In this document: positions 36,001 to 46,000 of the stretch, one piece after another | How positions within the stretch are numbered: the stretch's first letter is position 1 | Layout of the letters: every line of letters begins with the position of its first letter | DNA from: Fistulifera solaris | Lineage: Eukaryota; Bacillariophyta; Bacillariophyceae; Naviculales; Stauroneidaceae | DNA length: 64,000 nt | Direction: 5' to 3' | Assembly: GCA_030295235.1 (NCBI GenBank) | Contig: AP026135.1 | Coordinates: 1,102,001 to 1,166,000 of the forward strand | Made by a program: the position numbers and the translations under genes | The notes under the pieces: model-generated | Seen by the model: only the letters and a program-made list of their open reading frames with translations | Databases searched by the model: none | Told to the model about the DNA's origin: nothing

Positions 36001-36553
36001 AAGAATGCGCTTGCTGCTATAAAAATACGGCGAACTGGGGCAGCTTGAGCTTGTAGAGGTAACCATCGCTCGCTGTACACTAGGAACCAATTCAGATGCT
36101 GATAAGATAGTAACCCTATCACATGTATCAGTCGCGGAGCTAGTTCGTTCGTAAGGAGCAGATGGTGATGTCTTTTTGTCCTCGTTGAACGAAAGATCAA
36201 GAGCGCATGCCCCTGTCCAATCGATATTGTTATGGCGAAGATCTCGCACGAAAGGTTCCGAGTTATCAGCCAAATCTCTGGTTAGAATAAGCTCGGGGTG
36301 ATTCTTAATCAACGTGTAACAAGACGGAACCAGATCCCAATGCGATATCTCTGGATGCACCATAGAACATAATGCTGTTAGGGGAGGGAACTGAGCAACT
36401 TCCATCAGAAGAAAATGTGTCGTCCTCTATGAAGAAAGACGGACTTATGGGAGATCCAGGTGGAGAGATCTCCAAGTTGCCGTACGTATCTCTCTCCATC
36501 CCCGCGAAAACACTGAGATTCGGATCAAACAACGTGTCCGCACTATTTGCCAT
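33053..36553 (-). CDS. large protein with RelA/SpoT-like fold and TPR-like helical repeats; several frame breaks
   Basis: Probably one gene of about 1,150 residues. The ATG at 36553 opens a Ser/Pro-rich N-terminus. A central helical region follows, then a segment resembling the RelA/SpoT nucleotidyltransferase fold: VKDVLRARIIFPNEGAL, VRIKNLFY, LPTGYRHILVNVEM. A 67-bp GT-AG intron (34791-34857) joins it to EIQFNLSALYDVLG. The C-terminal half (33053-34700) is helical with TPR-like pairs (LALTYAEEGRWNDAASVL). Frames change at homopolymers G4 36381-36384, T7 35975-35981 and C3 34742-34744, consistent with single-base errors. Catalytic residues for (p)ppGpp synthesis are not evident, so a regulatory or pseudo-enzyme role is more likely. 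This reading is pattern-based. Confidence 0.6.
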
Positions 36554-36656
36554 CACAACGGAATCTACGCCTCTTTGAGCAGGTTTCTGTGACTTAAGCT
36601 TGCTCGAAAGCAAACAAAGGAGTTTGTCTGGGTCTTCATGTAAATCGACCCTGTGA

Positions 36657-39600
36657 TTAGGGAAACAAAGGAGGTCTCGTAATGTGATCTAAATGTTCAA
36701 TCGGGACGGTATGTCTGCCAGTCGAACTAATTGTTTCCAGGATAACATTATGTGAATCTCGATTGGACCCTAGCAAATCATCTCCGTTGATTTCCAAAGA
36801 CTCGCTCGGTGTTATCCTACCGAGGCCTTTTTTTGGTGATCTATGCAACTCGTCCTCACTACGACTGGGTTTTGTGTCGATGATTGATGCAGCTACTGTC
36901 TCTGTTTTGCCACTGTCGTAGATGACGCTAGCAGAGGATGATTCGGCGACATTGATTTCGTTGACAGTCACACAATGCGTATCCATGTCGTCTTCATGGG
37001 CATCAGCAGATTTGTCAATCAGGACCTCGTTTTTATCCAAGCCTTCTGGTATAAAGCGCGAGAACCCGTTCTCTTCATCACAACACCTATTCGCTACCAC
37101 AACCTCGCACGACAATGCTAGCGGTAAGGTGGAGTCTGCTTCCCTTTGTAAATTGTTAATACTTCCCTCTGTGAAGTCTGGTTGTGGCGCATTCGATCCG
37201 TCCTCTCGGTTTCCCTGTTCCGAGTCGCAAGGGGCGCCTCCAACATCAGTATCTAAGTGAACTCCAGAAGTAGAAGTATCTGTATCGAAAAAATCAGACT
37301 CTCTTTCCGCTACGTAGGCGAGCACGTCAACATCTGAGTCTTCGTTACCTCCTCGTGATGTATTTATGCAACAACAAAACGCCTTTGCAATGAAATCAGG
37401 CTCATCGTTCTCTATCTGTGGTACATTTTGTTCGATGTCAAAACTATCCAGTTCCGTGTAGCAAGTTACGGCGTCCACGTTTGAACCCTCTTTGGCAGTT
37501 TGTAATGGTGCTTCACAAACGCCATTCCTTTTCGCTATAAATTTCAACGTTTTGTCCTCGTACTCTATCGGATGTGCACCTTGTCTGTCTTCAAAACTGC
37601 TGGATGCCAACTCTTGCAAGGCGAGACCGATGAGCGAATTCTCGTTTGCTATTCGTAGCTGATCATCACAGTCTTTAGCCGCTCCGGCATCATCGTCATC
37701 AGCAGCAGTAGTAGCATCATCATCATGCGACTTGTTTGCTTGCGACTCGCTTGATCCTTCTTCTCCGTTCCCCCGTGTCGCACTTTGCGCTGCGAGACCG
37801 TTATGCCATTCATTGTTATCAATTCGTAGCTGCTCATCACAATCTTCAGACGCTTCGACAACGTCGTCTAACATTTCGTTCTCCGTGGTTGTTGCATCTA
37901 GTCCATCTCCCAAACCATGCCGTGTCTCATCGCACACTGCGGGGCCGATATCCAGAACTTCGTTTACTAAGGGTAGCTGACTACAACAATCTTTAGCCGC
38001 TTCTACAACGTCGGCGACTGCTTCATGCTTTGACTGCAAATCGTGTGGTCCTTCTTCGCGATTCCTCCACGTTGTGTCTTGCGCGGCTAGACAAATACCA
38101 GATTCATCTCGTTCTATTCGTAGCTGATCATCACATTGTTCAGAAGCTTCAACAACGTCATTGAGCACTTCGTTCGTTGTGGGCGTTGCGTCTAGTCCTG
38201 CTTTTAAACGGGGCCGTGTCTCATCGCATACCTGAACAAAATCCAGAGCTTCTTTCGCTATTTGTAGATTATCATCACAATGCTCAGACACTTCAACATG
38301 CACTTTTTTCACTGATAGCGCGGCGTCTAGTCCTTCGTTAACACCACCCGTTGCCTCATCGCAAGCTGCAAGCGGGTTAAGATTTGGAGATTCCTCCGCT
38401 ATTCGTAGCGGAACAACACAAAGTTCAGACACTTCGACAAAGTCTTCGAGAACTGCGTTCCTTGTTGACGTTGCGTCTAGTCCATCGTCGAAACTACACC
38501 GTGTCTCATCGCTGGCGGAGGCAGTATTGAGCGGTTCTTCCACTATTCCTAACAAATCATCACAATAATCAGACGCTTCAACAGAATTGTCATGCACTTC
38601 GCTCTCTGATTGTTCTGCGTCTAGTCCTTCGTCAACACTACCCTGTGTCCGCTCGCACGCTGCATGGTCAAGATACGAAGCTTCGTGCGCTATTTGTAGC
38701 TGCCCATCACAATGTTCAGACGCCTCGACAATGTTGTCTAACATTTCGTTCTCGATGGGCTTTGCGTCTAGTCCATCGTCAAAGCTACGCCGTGTGGCAT
38801 CGCACTTTGCGTGTCCAGCATTGTTCTCTAATGTTTGTTTGTACAGTCCTTCGCCGCATCTTTCACATGCAGCGTCATACTCTGAGGGGCCAATATCCAG
38901 ATTGTGACCGGTTCGTATTATGTTTTCACAATCGATTGCTGATTGTGCGACTTCTTCGGACAGCTGTTGACGTATCTGCCGTAGATTGTGTCGATCCTTT
39001 TGGTCCGTCTCCGACAATAACCACCCCGTGTTTTCCGTAAGACAATCGGCATCTCGCCGAGGAGAAATATGGTCACTTTCGTCGCTTTCAGTCATCTCCA
39101 AAGAATCTTTTCGGTTTAGATTGTACCTAGAACCCTCGTCTTTGCAACAGTTGGGTGGATCAACCGATGATTGAGACAAACTATTTGCATCCCATTTCTT
39201 CTCTTCGTCGTATCCAACAGAATGCAAAGCAGAATGAAATAATGGATCTGATTCGCTTGTTCTGTATTTGTAGAACATATCGACATCTCCGTAAGACGGA
39301 TTCTCCTGCACGCTGGTCATACCGTGCAACTGCGAAGCCTTTCCCTCTAAAATTTCAAGTTCATCTACCCCGATCGTTTCCACTTCGTTCTGAATTGCCG
39401 AGCTTGAATTTTCTGAGAGAAGAATTGTCGAACTAGTAGATGACACCGACTTTTCAGCGTCTGAGCAATTCGTGACAGTGCTAGCATTAGTAAGGGCCGT
39501 GCCATCTGCGTGTATTGGGCTAAGCGCTGTTTTCTCTCCATCCAACGCTGTGCCCGTTTCCTTTCCTGTCTCGACCGACTCTTCTTCGATTACATTCCCC

Positions 39601-40253
39601 AACTGGGGACCATGGTCAAGTTCGTCTTGAGGAATTATCATTCCAGGTTCTGATGTATCGGGGCTATTCTTTTCATCAATAAGCGTCAATTGCTGAACAA
39701 ACGCAGGAGCGCTCTTAATACAAAGTGCCGCTGGCTCGCTCGCTTCATCAGATACCAAAAGTAAAGACGAGTCAACAATCTGATTTCCATCAGTTTGTAA
39801 TATTGAAGCATTCCTCTCAGCTGTCTCGGACAATTTGTTTGCAAGGTTTATATCCTCTTCGAAGCCTTCGTTCTCGTTCGAGTTCGCAGCGTGGTCGCTA
39901 GCTTCGCCAAGCTTCACCACGGAACCTCCCAACAAGGCCATCAGTTCACCTTCTGCTTCTGCCAGAATGCAATCGAGATCAGAAGCAGTCTCGTTCTCTG
40001 GATTAAAGAAAGGCTCTTGTGTGTTATTGCTTTCTTTTTCTATCGATTCGAACGAACTGGAAAGAGCATGCTGATGATCCCCATTTTGAAGATAATGACG
40101 AAAATCCGTAGAATCTCCTGTTTTAACTTTTTTTACATCTTCTAGCGCGTCATCTGGGAGAGAACGGAAGCTACTTAAACTCACTTCAATTTCATGATCT
40201 CGGCTGCCGGTGGATATCACCTGGCTATATAGATCTCTGTCATCATTTGTCAT
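36657..40253 (-). CDS. acidic protein with about nine degenerate ~50-residue tandem repeats
   Basis: I recognise no known domain. The ATG is at 40253; the upstream GTG at 40292 is unlikely. The product is about 1,198 residues, strongly acidic, rich in Glu/Asp/Ser/Asn and without membrane segments. From about 38990 down to 37480 it consists of degenerate repeats of 49-52 residues. Each has a VEASE-CDDQLRIA-E block followed by CDETR, then GLDA and a TENEVLDD-like stretch. The repeated Cys in the first block is a notable constant. It ends 104 bp before the ATG of the RelA-like gene on the same strand; the two could be parts of one gene, since protein-like sequence bridges them. Confidence 0.65.
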   Translation of the reverse strand: MTNDDRDLYSQVISTGSRDHEIEVSLSSFRSLPDDALEDVKKVKTGDSTDFRHYLQNGDHQHALSSSFESIEKESNNTQEPFFNPENETASDLDCILAEAEGELMALLGGSVVKLGEASDHAANSNENEGFEEDINLANKLSETAERNASILQTDGNQIVDSSLLLVSDEASEPAALCIKSAPAFVQQLTLIDEKNSPDTSEPGMIIPQDELDHGPQLGNVIEEESVETGKETGTALDGEKTALSPIHADGTALTNASTVTNCSDAEKSVSSTSSTILLSENSSSAIQNEVETIGVDELEILEGKASQLHGMTSVQENPSYGDVDMFYKYRTSESDPLFHSALHSVGYDEEKKWDANSLSQSSVDPPNCCKDEGSRYNLNRKDSLEMTESDESDHISPRRDADCLTENTGWLLSETDQKDRHNLRQIRQQLSEEVAQSAIDCENIIRTGHNLDIGPSEYDAACERCGEGLYKQTLENNAGHAKCDATRRSFDDGLDAKPIENEMLDNIVEASEHCDGQLQIAHEASYLDHAACERTQGSVDEGLDAEQSESEVHDNSVEASDYCDDLLGIVEEPLNTASASDETRCSFDDGLDATSTRNAVLEDFVEVSELCVVPLRIAEESPNLNPLAACDEATGGVNEGLDAALSVKKVHVEVSEHCDDNLQIAKEALDFVQVCDETRPRLKAGLDATPTTNEVLNDVVEASEQCDDQLRIERDESGICLAAQDTTWRNREEGPHDLQSKHEAVADVVEAAKDCCSQLPLVNEVLDIGPAVCDETRHGLGDGLDATTTENEMLDDVVEASEDCDEQLRIDNNEWHNGLAAQSATRGNGEEGSSESQANKSHDDDATTAADDDDAGAAKDCDDQLRIANENSLIGLALQELASSSFEDRQGAHPIEYEDKTLKFIAKRNGVCEAPLQTAKEGSNVDAVTCYTELDSFDIEQNVPQIENDEPDFIAKAFCCCINTSRGGNEDSDVDVLAYVAERESDFFDTDTSTSGVHLDTDVGGAPCDSEQGNREDGSNAPQPDFTEGSINNLQREADSTLPLALSCEVVVANRCCDEENGFSRFIPEGLDKNEVLIDKSADAHEDDMDTHCVTVNEINVAESSSASVIYDSGKTETVAASIIDTKPSRSEDELHRSPKKGLGRITPSESLEINGDDLLGSNRDSHNVILETISSTGRHTVPIEHLDHITRPPLFP
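37480..38990 (-). repeat. coding tandem repeat array, unit about 147-156 bp
   Basis: Blocks encoding (E/A)ASE-CDD-L-I recur near 38720, 38570, 38420, 38280, 38135, 37990, 37840 and 37670, with weaker units at each end. The spacing is a multiple of three and the units are well diverged, so the array is old and kept in frame. Confidence 0.7.
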
Positions 40254-41023
40254 ACTCTGCCGGCAAGAAGGACCGTCGCTTGCTTCCACCACGCTTTGAC
40301 TTCACGCACTTCAATCCCTTTTCATCGGACTCAAAGAAGTGGATTCTATTAGTGCTCGTTTTCTCGTCACTGAGGGCGTTCCTTATGGCTTATTGCCACT
40401 CGGCCTCGCAGCTTGAGCGACAGTTGAAAAACCAACACGAAACACGAACGGTAATGCGGCGTGCGGAGTGTTCGTTTTGATGACGCAGTCTACATTTCAA
40501 TCGATACGGAATCTTGGATGTACGATGAAGTGTTCTTGTTAGGGTACTTGTTGCTCTCAGGTGATGTCCGTTGATGGATGAACGGAACGGTCTCCATTCA
40601 CGCGCCGAGAACCGAGACGCACAAAAATCTAGAGAAAGTGGACTGTAAATAATGAGGATAGGGTTTAAAAAAAAGTGCAAACAAGACTCCAATGGGTCTG
40701 TACCGGTACTTGTACGTGGTACCAGGTACGAAAGTAACTCGCTCGAGCCTGAGTCGAAAATAGACTCTAGAGACTAGATAGCAAAAAACTTCGTCGAAAG
40801 GACCGTGAGAATATACGAACTGACATTAAAATACAATTTTAACTTTAGCTGGTCGGAAAACTGAGTTTCGGTTTCCAAGCAAGGGTAAATAATGATGGAC
40901 CGCAGGTTCGCTTCTTTGACGACATCGGTGAAGGGAATAGAAAAGCTTGTTTTCCTGGAGAGCATTATCAGGCGTGATCCATGTCGCTCTGCATTCTTCA
41001 TTTAACTTTGATCTGACAAGCTA
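40254..41023. other. intergenic region
   Basis: 770 bp between the acidic repeat protein start (-) and the 3' end of the glycosyltransferase-like gene. A GGTACC-type cluster with TACCAGGTA lies at 40700-40730 (core 40720-40728). No gene is seen. Confidence 0.5.
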
Positions 41024-42317
41024 TCAATGATCCAAGCTAGAATTCGTGGGTGTGACTTTATCTTGAATGGATGGGCGTGGGCAATTGAGATACGTGACCT
41101 GCTTGTTATATTCTTTGGGTGGACCCTCGCAAGAACGACCTAGAGCTGTCTCTACCGACACGGCTATGTCATTCAAATCACCGATTGCCTTTGTCACAGA
41201 AGGCAACACACTTCTATCGCAGTCGTTTAACCATACGCTTTCGTCTACTCTGGCTCGCAAGAAACACATAGTTGGGTGTTCCACAATAGCTTTGTCGTTT
41301 TGTAGTGCCTCTCGAATCGCAGGAAATATGGTTCGATTCAACAGCCTCTCGTCGTGGATTCCGTATCCTTCCTCATTAGTACGTACATGCTCGTCGACGC
41401 GCGAGAACCGCTCTGCCGCCCAAATCTTAACACCCTCATAAGGACCATAAATCATCCGATCATTGACAGGGAATTTTGCAAAGCCTGGTACAACGACCGT
41501 GTCTGAAGTAGCAAACTCCTTCAGCCGCACAGGCGTTAGAAAGAATACGTCTGATCGCAACACGGCTATAGTCTCGTAGCGGATTCCCTCTTTTGAGCAT
41601 GCTCTTCCGCTAAATTCCATACCGACTCAATTGAATGCCACATTTTGATTATATTTGTTGCAGAGTCTTTACCGAACGATTTTTCCTTCCACGGCATGTA
41701 GAGAAGATTACCGTTGTCGTCGGTAGTTGTGCGAATTTTACGCAACATATCGCCCCGTTTCTTTAAAAATTGAGCCTCGGATTCTTCCAGAAAGTGAACC
41801 TTTTCCACATATTGCTTCAGCTGATAAATTTCGTCCGAATGAATGTCACCACCACGCCCTGAACGACCCGCTGCCTCGCGTTCCTTCTGATAGAAATGCA
41901 CGTAAATATGACAGTCTTTGTTATACGGCAATACATTTTTCCGTAGAGAAGGCAGTGTCAGTGACTCGAACGCTCGTGGTAACCCGAAAAGAGCAAGGCA
42001 CAATGTTTCTGCTCATTGTTGGAACTGCTTTCGGTGACGCTTTCGTTCGCTGGTAATGCATCTGCGACGACGCTTTCCTTTATAGGTAAATTGTCAATGA
42101 CGACACTTTCATTCGCAGGCATTAATTCCGTGACATTACTTTCATTCCCATATATTTCATCAGCTACAACATCTGCGGGAAAACTGCTTCCCGTCACCAT
42201 GTCGATAGATATCCAAAGTGAATTGCTTAACACCAATGACGTGACGGCAATAGAAAGGAGGAGAAGAAGCGTCACGGCAAGCCGCCTTCGAGGCTTCAAT
42301 TCCGCATTTGCCATCAT
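41024..42317 (-). CDS. type II membrane glycosyltransferase-like protein; two frame breaks
   Basis: From the ATG at 42317: a basic start (MMANAELKPRRR), a membrane anchor (LAVTLLLLLSIAVTSLVL) and a stem with Asn-Glu-Ser repeats that could be N-glycosylated. The luminal region follows: CALLFGLPRAFESLTLPSL, then IYVHFY, then AVLRSDVFFLTPVRL and VNDRMIYGPYEGVKIWA, then HPTMCFLRAR. This layout resembles plant and algal DUF7796-like putative glycosyltransferases. The family call is tentative, and the donor and acceptor are unknown. The frame shifts at A4 41987-41990 and T4 41591-41594; in each case one added base restores continuity, so this is one gene. Confidence 0.7.
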
Positions 42318-43123
42318 TGTTGTATCTTAGAAAGAGGGCTGTTCACATGAGAATGAACACACAGAGTTAGTTCATTAATTCTTATTGGTTGCGAAGGCTT
42401 TGCAATTGTCACGCAAATGTTCGATCACTCGATCCCATAAAAAAATCTCATACATACCTGGTAGTACTCTGTACTCCGTACCAGGTATCTCCTATCTCTA
42501 TCTCGCCTCGTATTGAACCCTGACTGAGATGCAGTCGTGGCGAAAAACAGACAACACTTTAGGTCTATACCAGATAGCGCGCATATCGACGAGACCGGTG
42601 TGGCAACATTATCGCCGAAATCCATTGACTCGATCATTTGCAATGATGTTAACTAGCTACGTTTAAATGGATTCAGTGATTACACATTCGTATTTGGCTT
42701 GAAAAAATAGGGACTCATGACTGAGATGCAGTCGTGGGGAAAAACGGACAACAATTCTCAGTTTTTTCATTTTCTTATGTTTATATTGTATTTTTGATGA
42801 TCATCATAGACGATCAGAAGTAAATTAAACATTATCAGCAAGGATTCGCATTGCAATCAAGTTTAAATTTGGTAGCCAATACATTATTCGCATCAAAGAT
42901 GTTCACTTGTGTTGCTTCGAGTCGAAACTACGTTTTTAACTTTCGAAGGGGTAAAGTATCGATGGCTTCGGTTACCGGCACACCTAGCACTGGACTCCCG
43001 TACAAAGATTGAACCGTCTTTGACCAACTACAACTCAAATCTTAAGCTGATTAATAGTCTAACAGCAAAACACTCATTTCCATTACTATACAGCCCTGCC
43101 ATTACTATACAGCCCTGATTCTT
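42318..43123. other. intergenic region with motif pair and dispersed repeats
   Basis: 800 bp between two (-) genes. TACCTGGTA (42455-42463) and TACCAGGTA (42479-42487) lie 15 bp apart in opposite orientation, 138-170 bp upstream of the glycosyltransferase-like start. A 37-bp sequence starting TGACTGAGATGCAGTC occurs at 42521-42557 and again, with three mismatches, at 42718-42754. A 19-bp tandem duplication is at 43080-43117. Confidence 0.6.
43080..43117 (+). repeat. 19-bp perfect tandem duplication
   Basis: Two copies of CCATTACTATACAGCCCTG at 43080-43098 and 43099-43117, just past the stop of the TPR gene on the opposite strand. Confidence 0.92.
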
Positions 43124-45391
43124 TTAACATTCAGCTGAGCCCTTCTTTGTTTTGCGCATAGCAACAGCTGCACTAATGTCGGCAGCATCTCGTTTGGCGT
43201 CAACGATCCATTCATGATCATCCTTCAGCTCGTTATGGCGATATATTAAAAGTGCTTTGGAGATACAAATATCTGCCAAAGGATATTCTTTTCCCAAAAT
43301 ACTTAGCTTGCCAATTTTATGAAAGAGTCGCGCGACTTGCTGTGCATATCGTCCCTGTAGCGTCAATTGAATTCGTAAAGCTTCTTCGTAGCAGTCCGAT
43401 GCCGTCCTATATTGCTTCATCTGCTCGTACAAATCTCCCATACAGGCACAGGTTACCGCAATAGCAGGATTGTCTTTACCTCCTAATTGTGTTTGCAGGA
43501 CTCTGACTTGCTGATACAGTAGCAAAGCAGGTTCTTGATTGCCCCGTGCTGCTTCAATCGTAGCAATGTTGTGCAGCGTCACGACAACATCCGGATGACT
43601 GAGCCCTAGACGACGGGATTCCATTTTTAGAACTTGTTGGTATGTATTAAAAGCTGCATCAAAGTCTCCCATTTCTTTTTGCAAGTTCCCCCAGTTCCCC
43701 ATAATAGCTGCAACGTTGGGATGAGTTTTTCCCAGACAATATTTCATACCTCGGACCGCAACTCTGTGAGAAAGAAAGTGAGTATCATGCTTTGCATGAC
43801 GAAAAATCGACTGGCGGTTTCTAGACAAAACTTACTCAAAGGCGCTGGCCGCCAAAACGTATTGGTGCTGCATTCGATACCATTGAGCGATCCTATGCAA
43901 GGTCGAAGCCGCTTCGATGTGCGCCGCTTGAATTTCCGACGGCTCTTCGACAAAGAAGGCATCGTACATATTTGTTGCCATTTTCGTGACTTGAGATGAT
44001 TTGTGCGGTTGCTGCTGCTGGGAAGCATCACACGAAACTTCCAAGGCGTGCTCACCATTCACCGTAAGCGCATCGTTCGTTTTTAAACGAGACTGCTGCT
44101 GCTGTTCTTTCCGCAACCGCCATAAATCCTTTGGTGAATTCTGAGACATTTGTTGTTGCGGTACATTTTTCGTTGACTCCTCGGGAAGTGTCCACTGTAT
44201 GTCAAGACAGGTCGCCAAACATTGCAAACTCCCATGATACATATCAAGTGCAGCCTCTTGCTGCTGATATTCGTACACACGCCCCATTTCTCGGTACGTG
44301 ACGGCTCTTGTGACAGCATCGGCCGATTGCTGCAACGCTAATTCCAAAATGGGTAACGCTTCGGCATATTCATGTCTTTGAATTTGGACAGTCCCCAACA
44401 AATTCAACAAGAACGGTAAAGATGGATGCTGTGGCGATAACTGATCATGTCGAATGCGATACGCCACTGTATATAGTTTAAGCGCCTTGATGTACTGTCC
44501 GACATCTTCCGCTTTGATCCCCATCCGAACGATATTCGCACTGTTGGCGTAGGCTGTCGCCATGGCGTGCGCTTGCTCCAATTCTTTCCGAGTAGCTTGC
44601 GTGAGTTCGTCGTGTTTTCTCTGCGCCGCTGTCCCCTGTTTGAGCTGTGCTGCCGTCCCTTCTAGTAAGTTTAGTGCGTTTGTGAGACACTTCAGAGCGT
44701 ATTTGTAGCGATGATGAATTTGAATGGCCCGTGCGGCCTTGTTCCGCAATTTGAGGACTTGTTGAACGACTTCAGTCGGTGACAGTGACAGTGACAATGA
44801 TTCGTCGTTGGGTACGGTACGACAAGAAGGTGTGATAACACGAGAAGGACCACCGGCTTGTGCGAGTGCCTGATCAATTTCATCTTGTACTTTTCGATTG
44901 CTGTTACTGTTGTTGTTGTTGTTCATCGGAAAGAGCGCACCTTGTACAAACTGTTTAAGAGATTTGCGAGCTTCGGCTGGTTCATTGGCTGCGGCAGTCG
45001 GTCGACCTGGTGAAGCAGCTTCTTGCGTCGCAAAGCGCACACGCGTTTGACGGGCTGTAAAATACGATAATACTGGATCTTCTTCCTCATCATCGGCTTC
45101 ATCCGAGCGATTGCTACTTTTCCTCCGATACCGCCGACTCGCAGCACGCGCCGGCGAAGCCACTTCTTCTTCCATTGAAGCTGTGACAGCTTCACCTTCA
45201 TCTCGACTGGATGTTGTCACCTCTTCCGACATGCGCCGTAAGGGCGGGGGAGACGCACTGCGCATCATGGACGTGGATGGTTGTTTCGACCAACAGAGTA
45301 ATGATGATTGATGCTCGTCACTCTTGCTGTCATCATGGTCGATGTAATCGTCATCGATCGATTGAAAGTAGAGCTTATTCATGGGTGGCAT
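43124..45391 (-). CDS. kinesin-light-chain-like TPR protein
   Basis: A protein-interaction scaffold. The ATG at 45391 starts about 220 residues of low-complexity sequence (Asp/Ser, then Arg, an Asn run near 44920, and SLSLSLSP near 44790). TPR helices follow in two groups: YIKALKLYTVAYRIR, HPSLPFLLNLLGTVQIQRHEYAEALPIL and TYREMGRVYEYQQQEAALDMY; then, after a 72-bp GT-AG intron (43764-43835), HPNVAAIMGNWGNLQKEMGDFDAAFNTYQQVL, VVVTLHNIATIEAARGNQEPALLLY and ITCACMGDLYEQMKQYRTASDCY-type units. The spacing of 42 residues with HP and LGxxH-like turns fits the kinesin light chain/NPHP3 TPR class. The binding partner is unknown. Confidence 0.82.
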
Positions 45392-46000
45392 ACTTTGTAA
45401 ACTACTGTGCCTTCCTTTGGCTTGTAATAATACTGTAAGAGGTTGATTTAGGAGTTACTAGAGAGGTTGAAGACCTTGAAGAAAAGGCGAGCGATAAAAA
45501 GGAAAAAGTTTCTGAACGTACTGGTAATTCAAACAGCTGGAAGCTGGAACCAAAAAAAGTCCACATGGCGCGCGTTTTTGTAATCTCAACAGACGGAGTC
45601 TCATGGGCGCACTCGTGCCAATGAATACTTCTACAAGAATAATCATCACATAGACAACAGTACCAGGTAGGAGTATGAAGTTGGACGTGCAACGTATTTT
45701 CGGAGTGTCTACGTCCCTACGGATACATAGAAAGCCGAGTATCGTACCGGCATGTCGCTTCACATAAGTACTCGGGAGGCTCTCTGTTTGCGGATTGAGG
45801 ATGAGATGATGAGTGGCTCTCGATTCTCGATCCTTTGCAAATCGTTATTGCTCGACGAATCCTTTTGATTGCTTTTCTTTAAAAATCTTAAATTGCTTTT
45901 GCCTGTTGCAGAAAACAACAATCCATCCTTTCATTGCAACCTCAAACGTATTGTTGTATCTCTGTCATCATCTTCAAGAAGAGAAGAGAAGAAGTGAAAC
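45392..46000. other. divergent promoter region between the TPR gene and MoaC
   Basis: About 600 bp with TACCAGGTA at 45661-45669, roughly 270 bp from one start and 330 bp from the other. No gene is seen. Confidence 0.5.
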
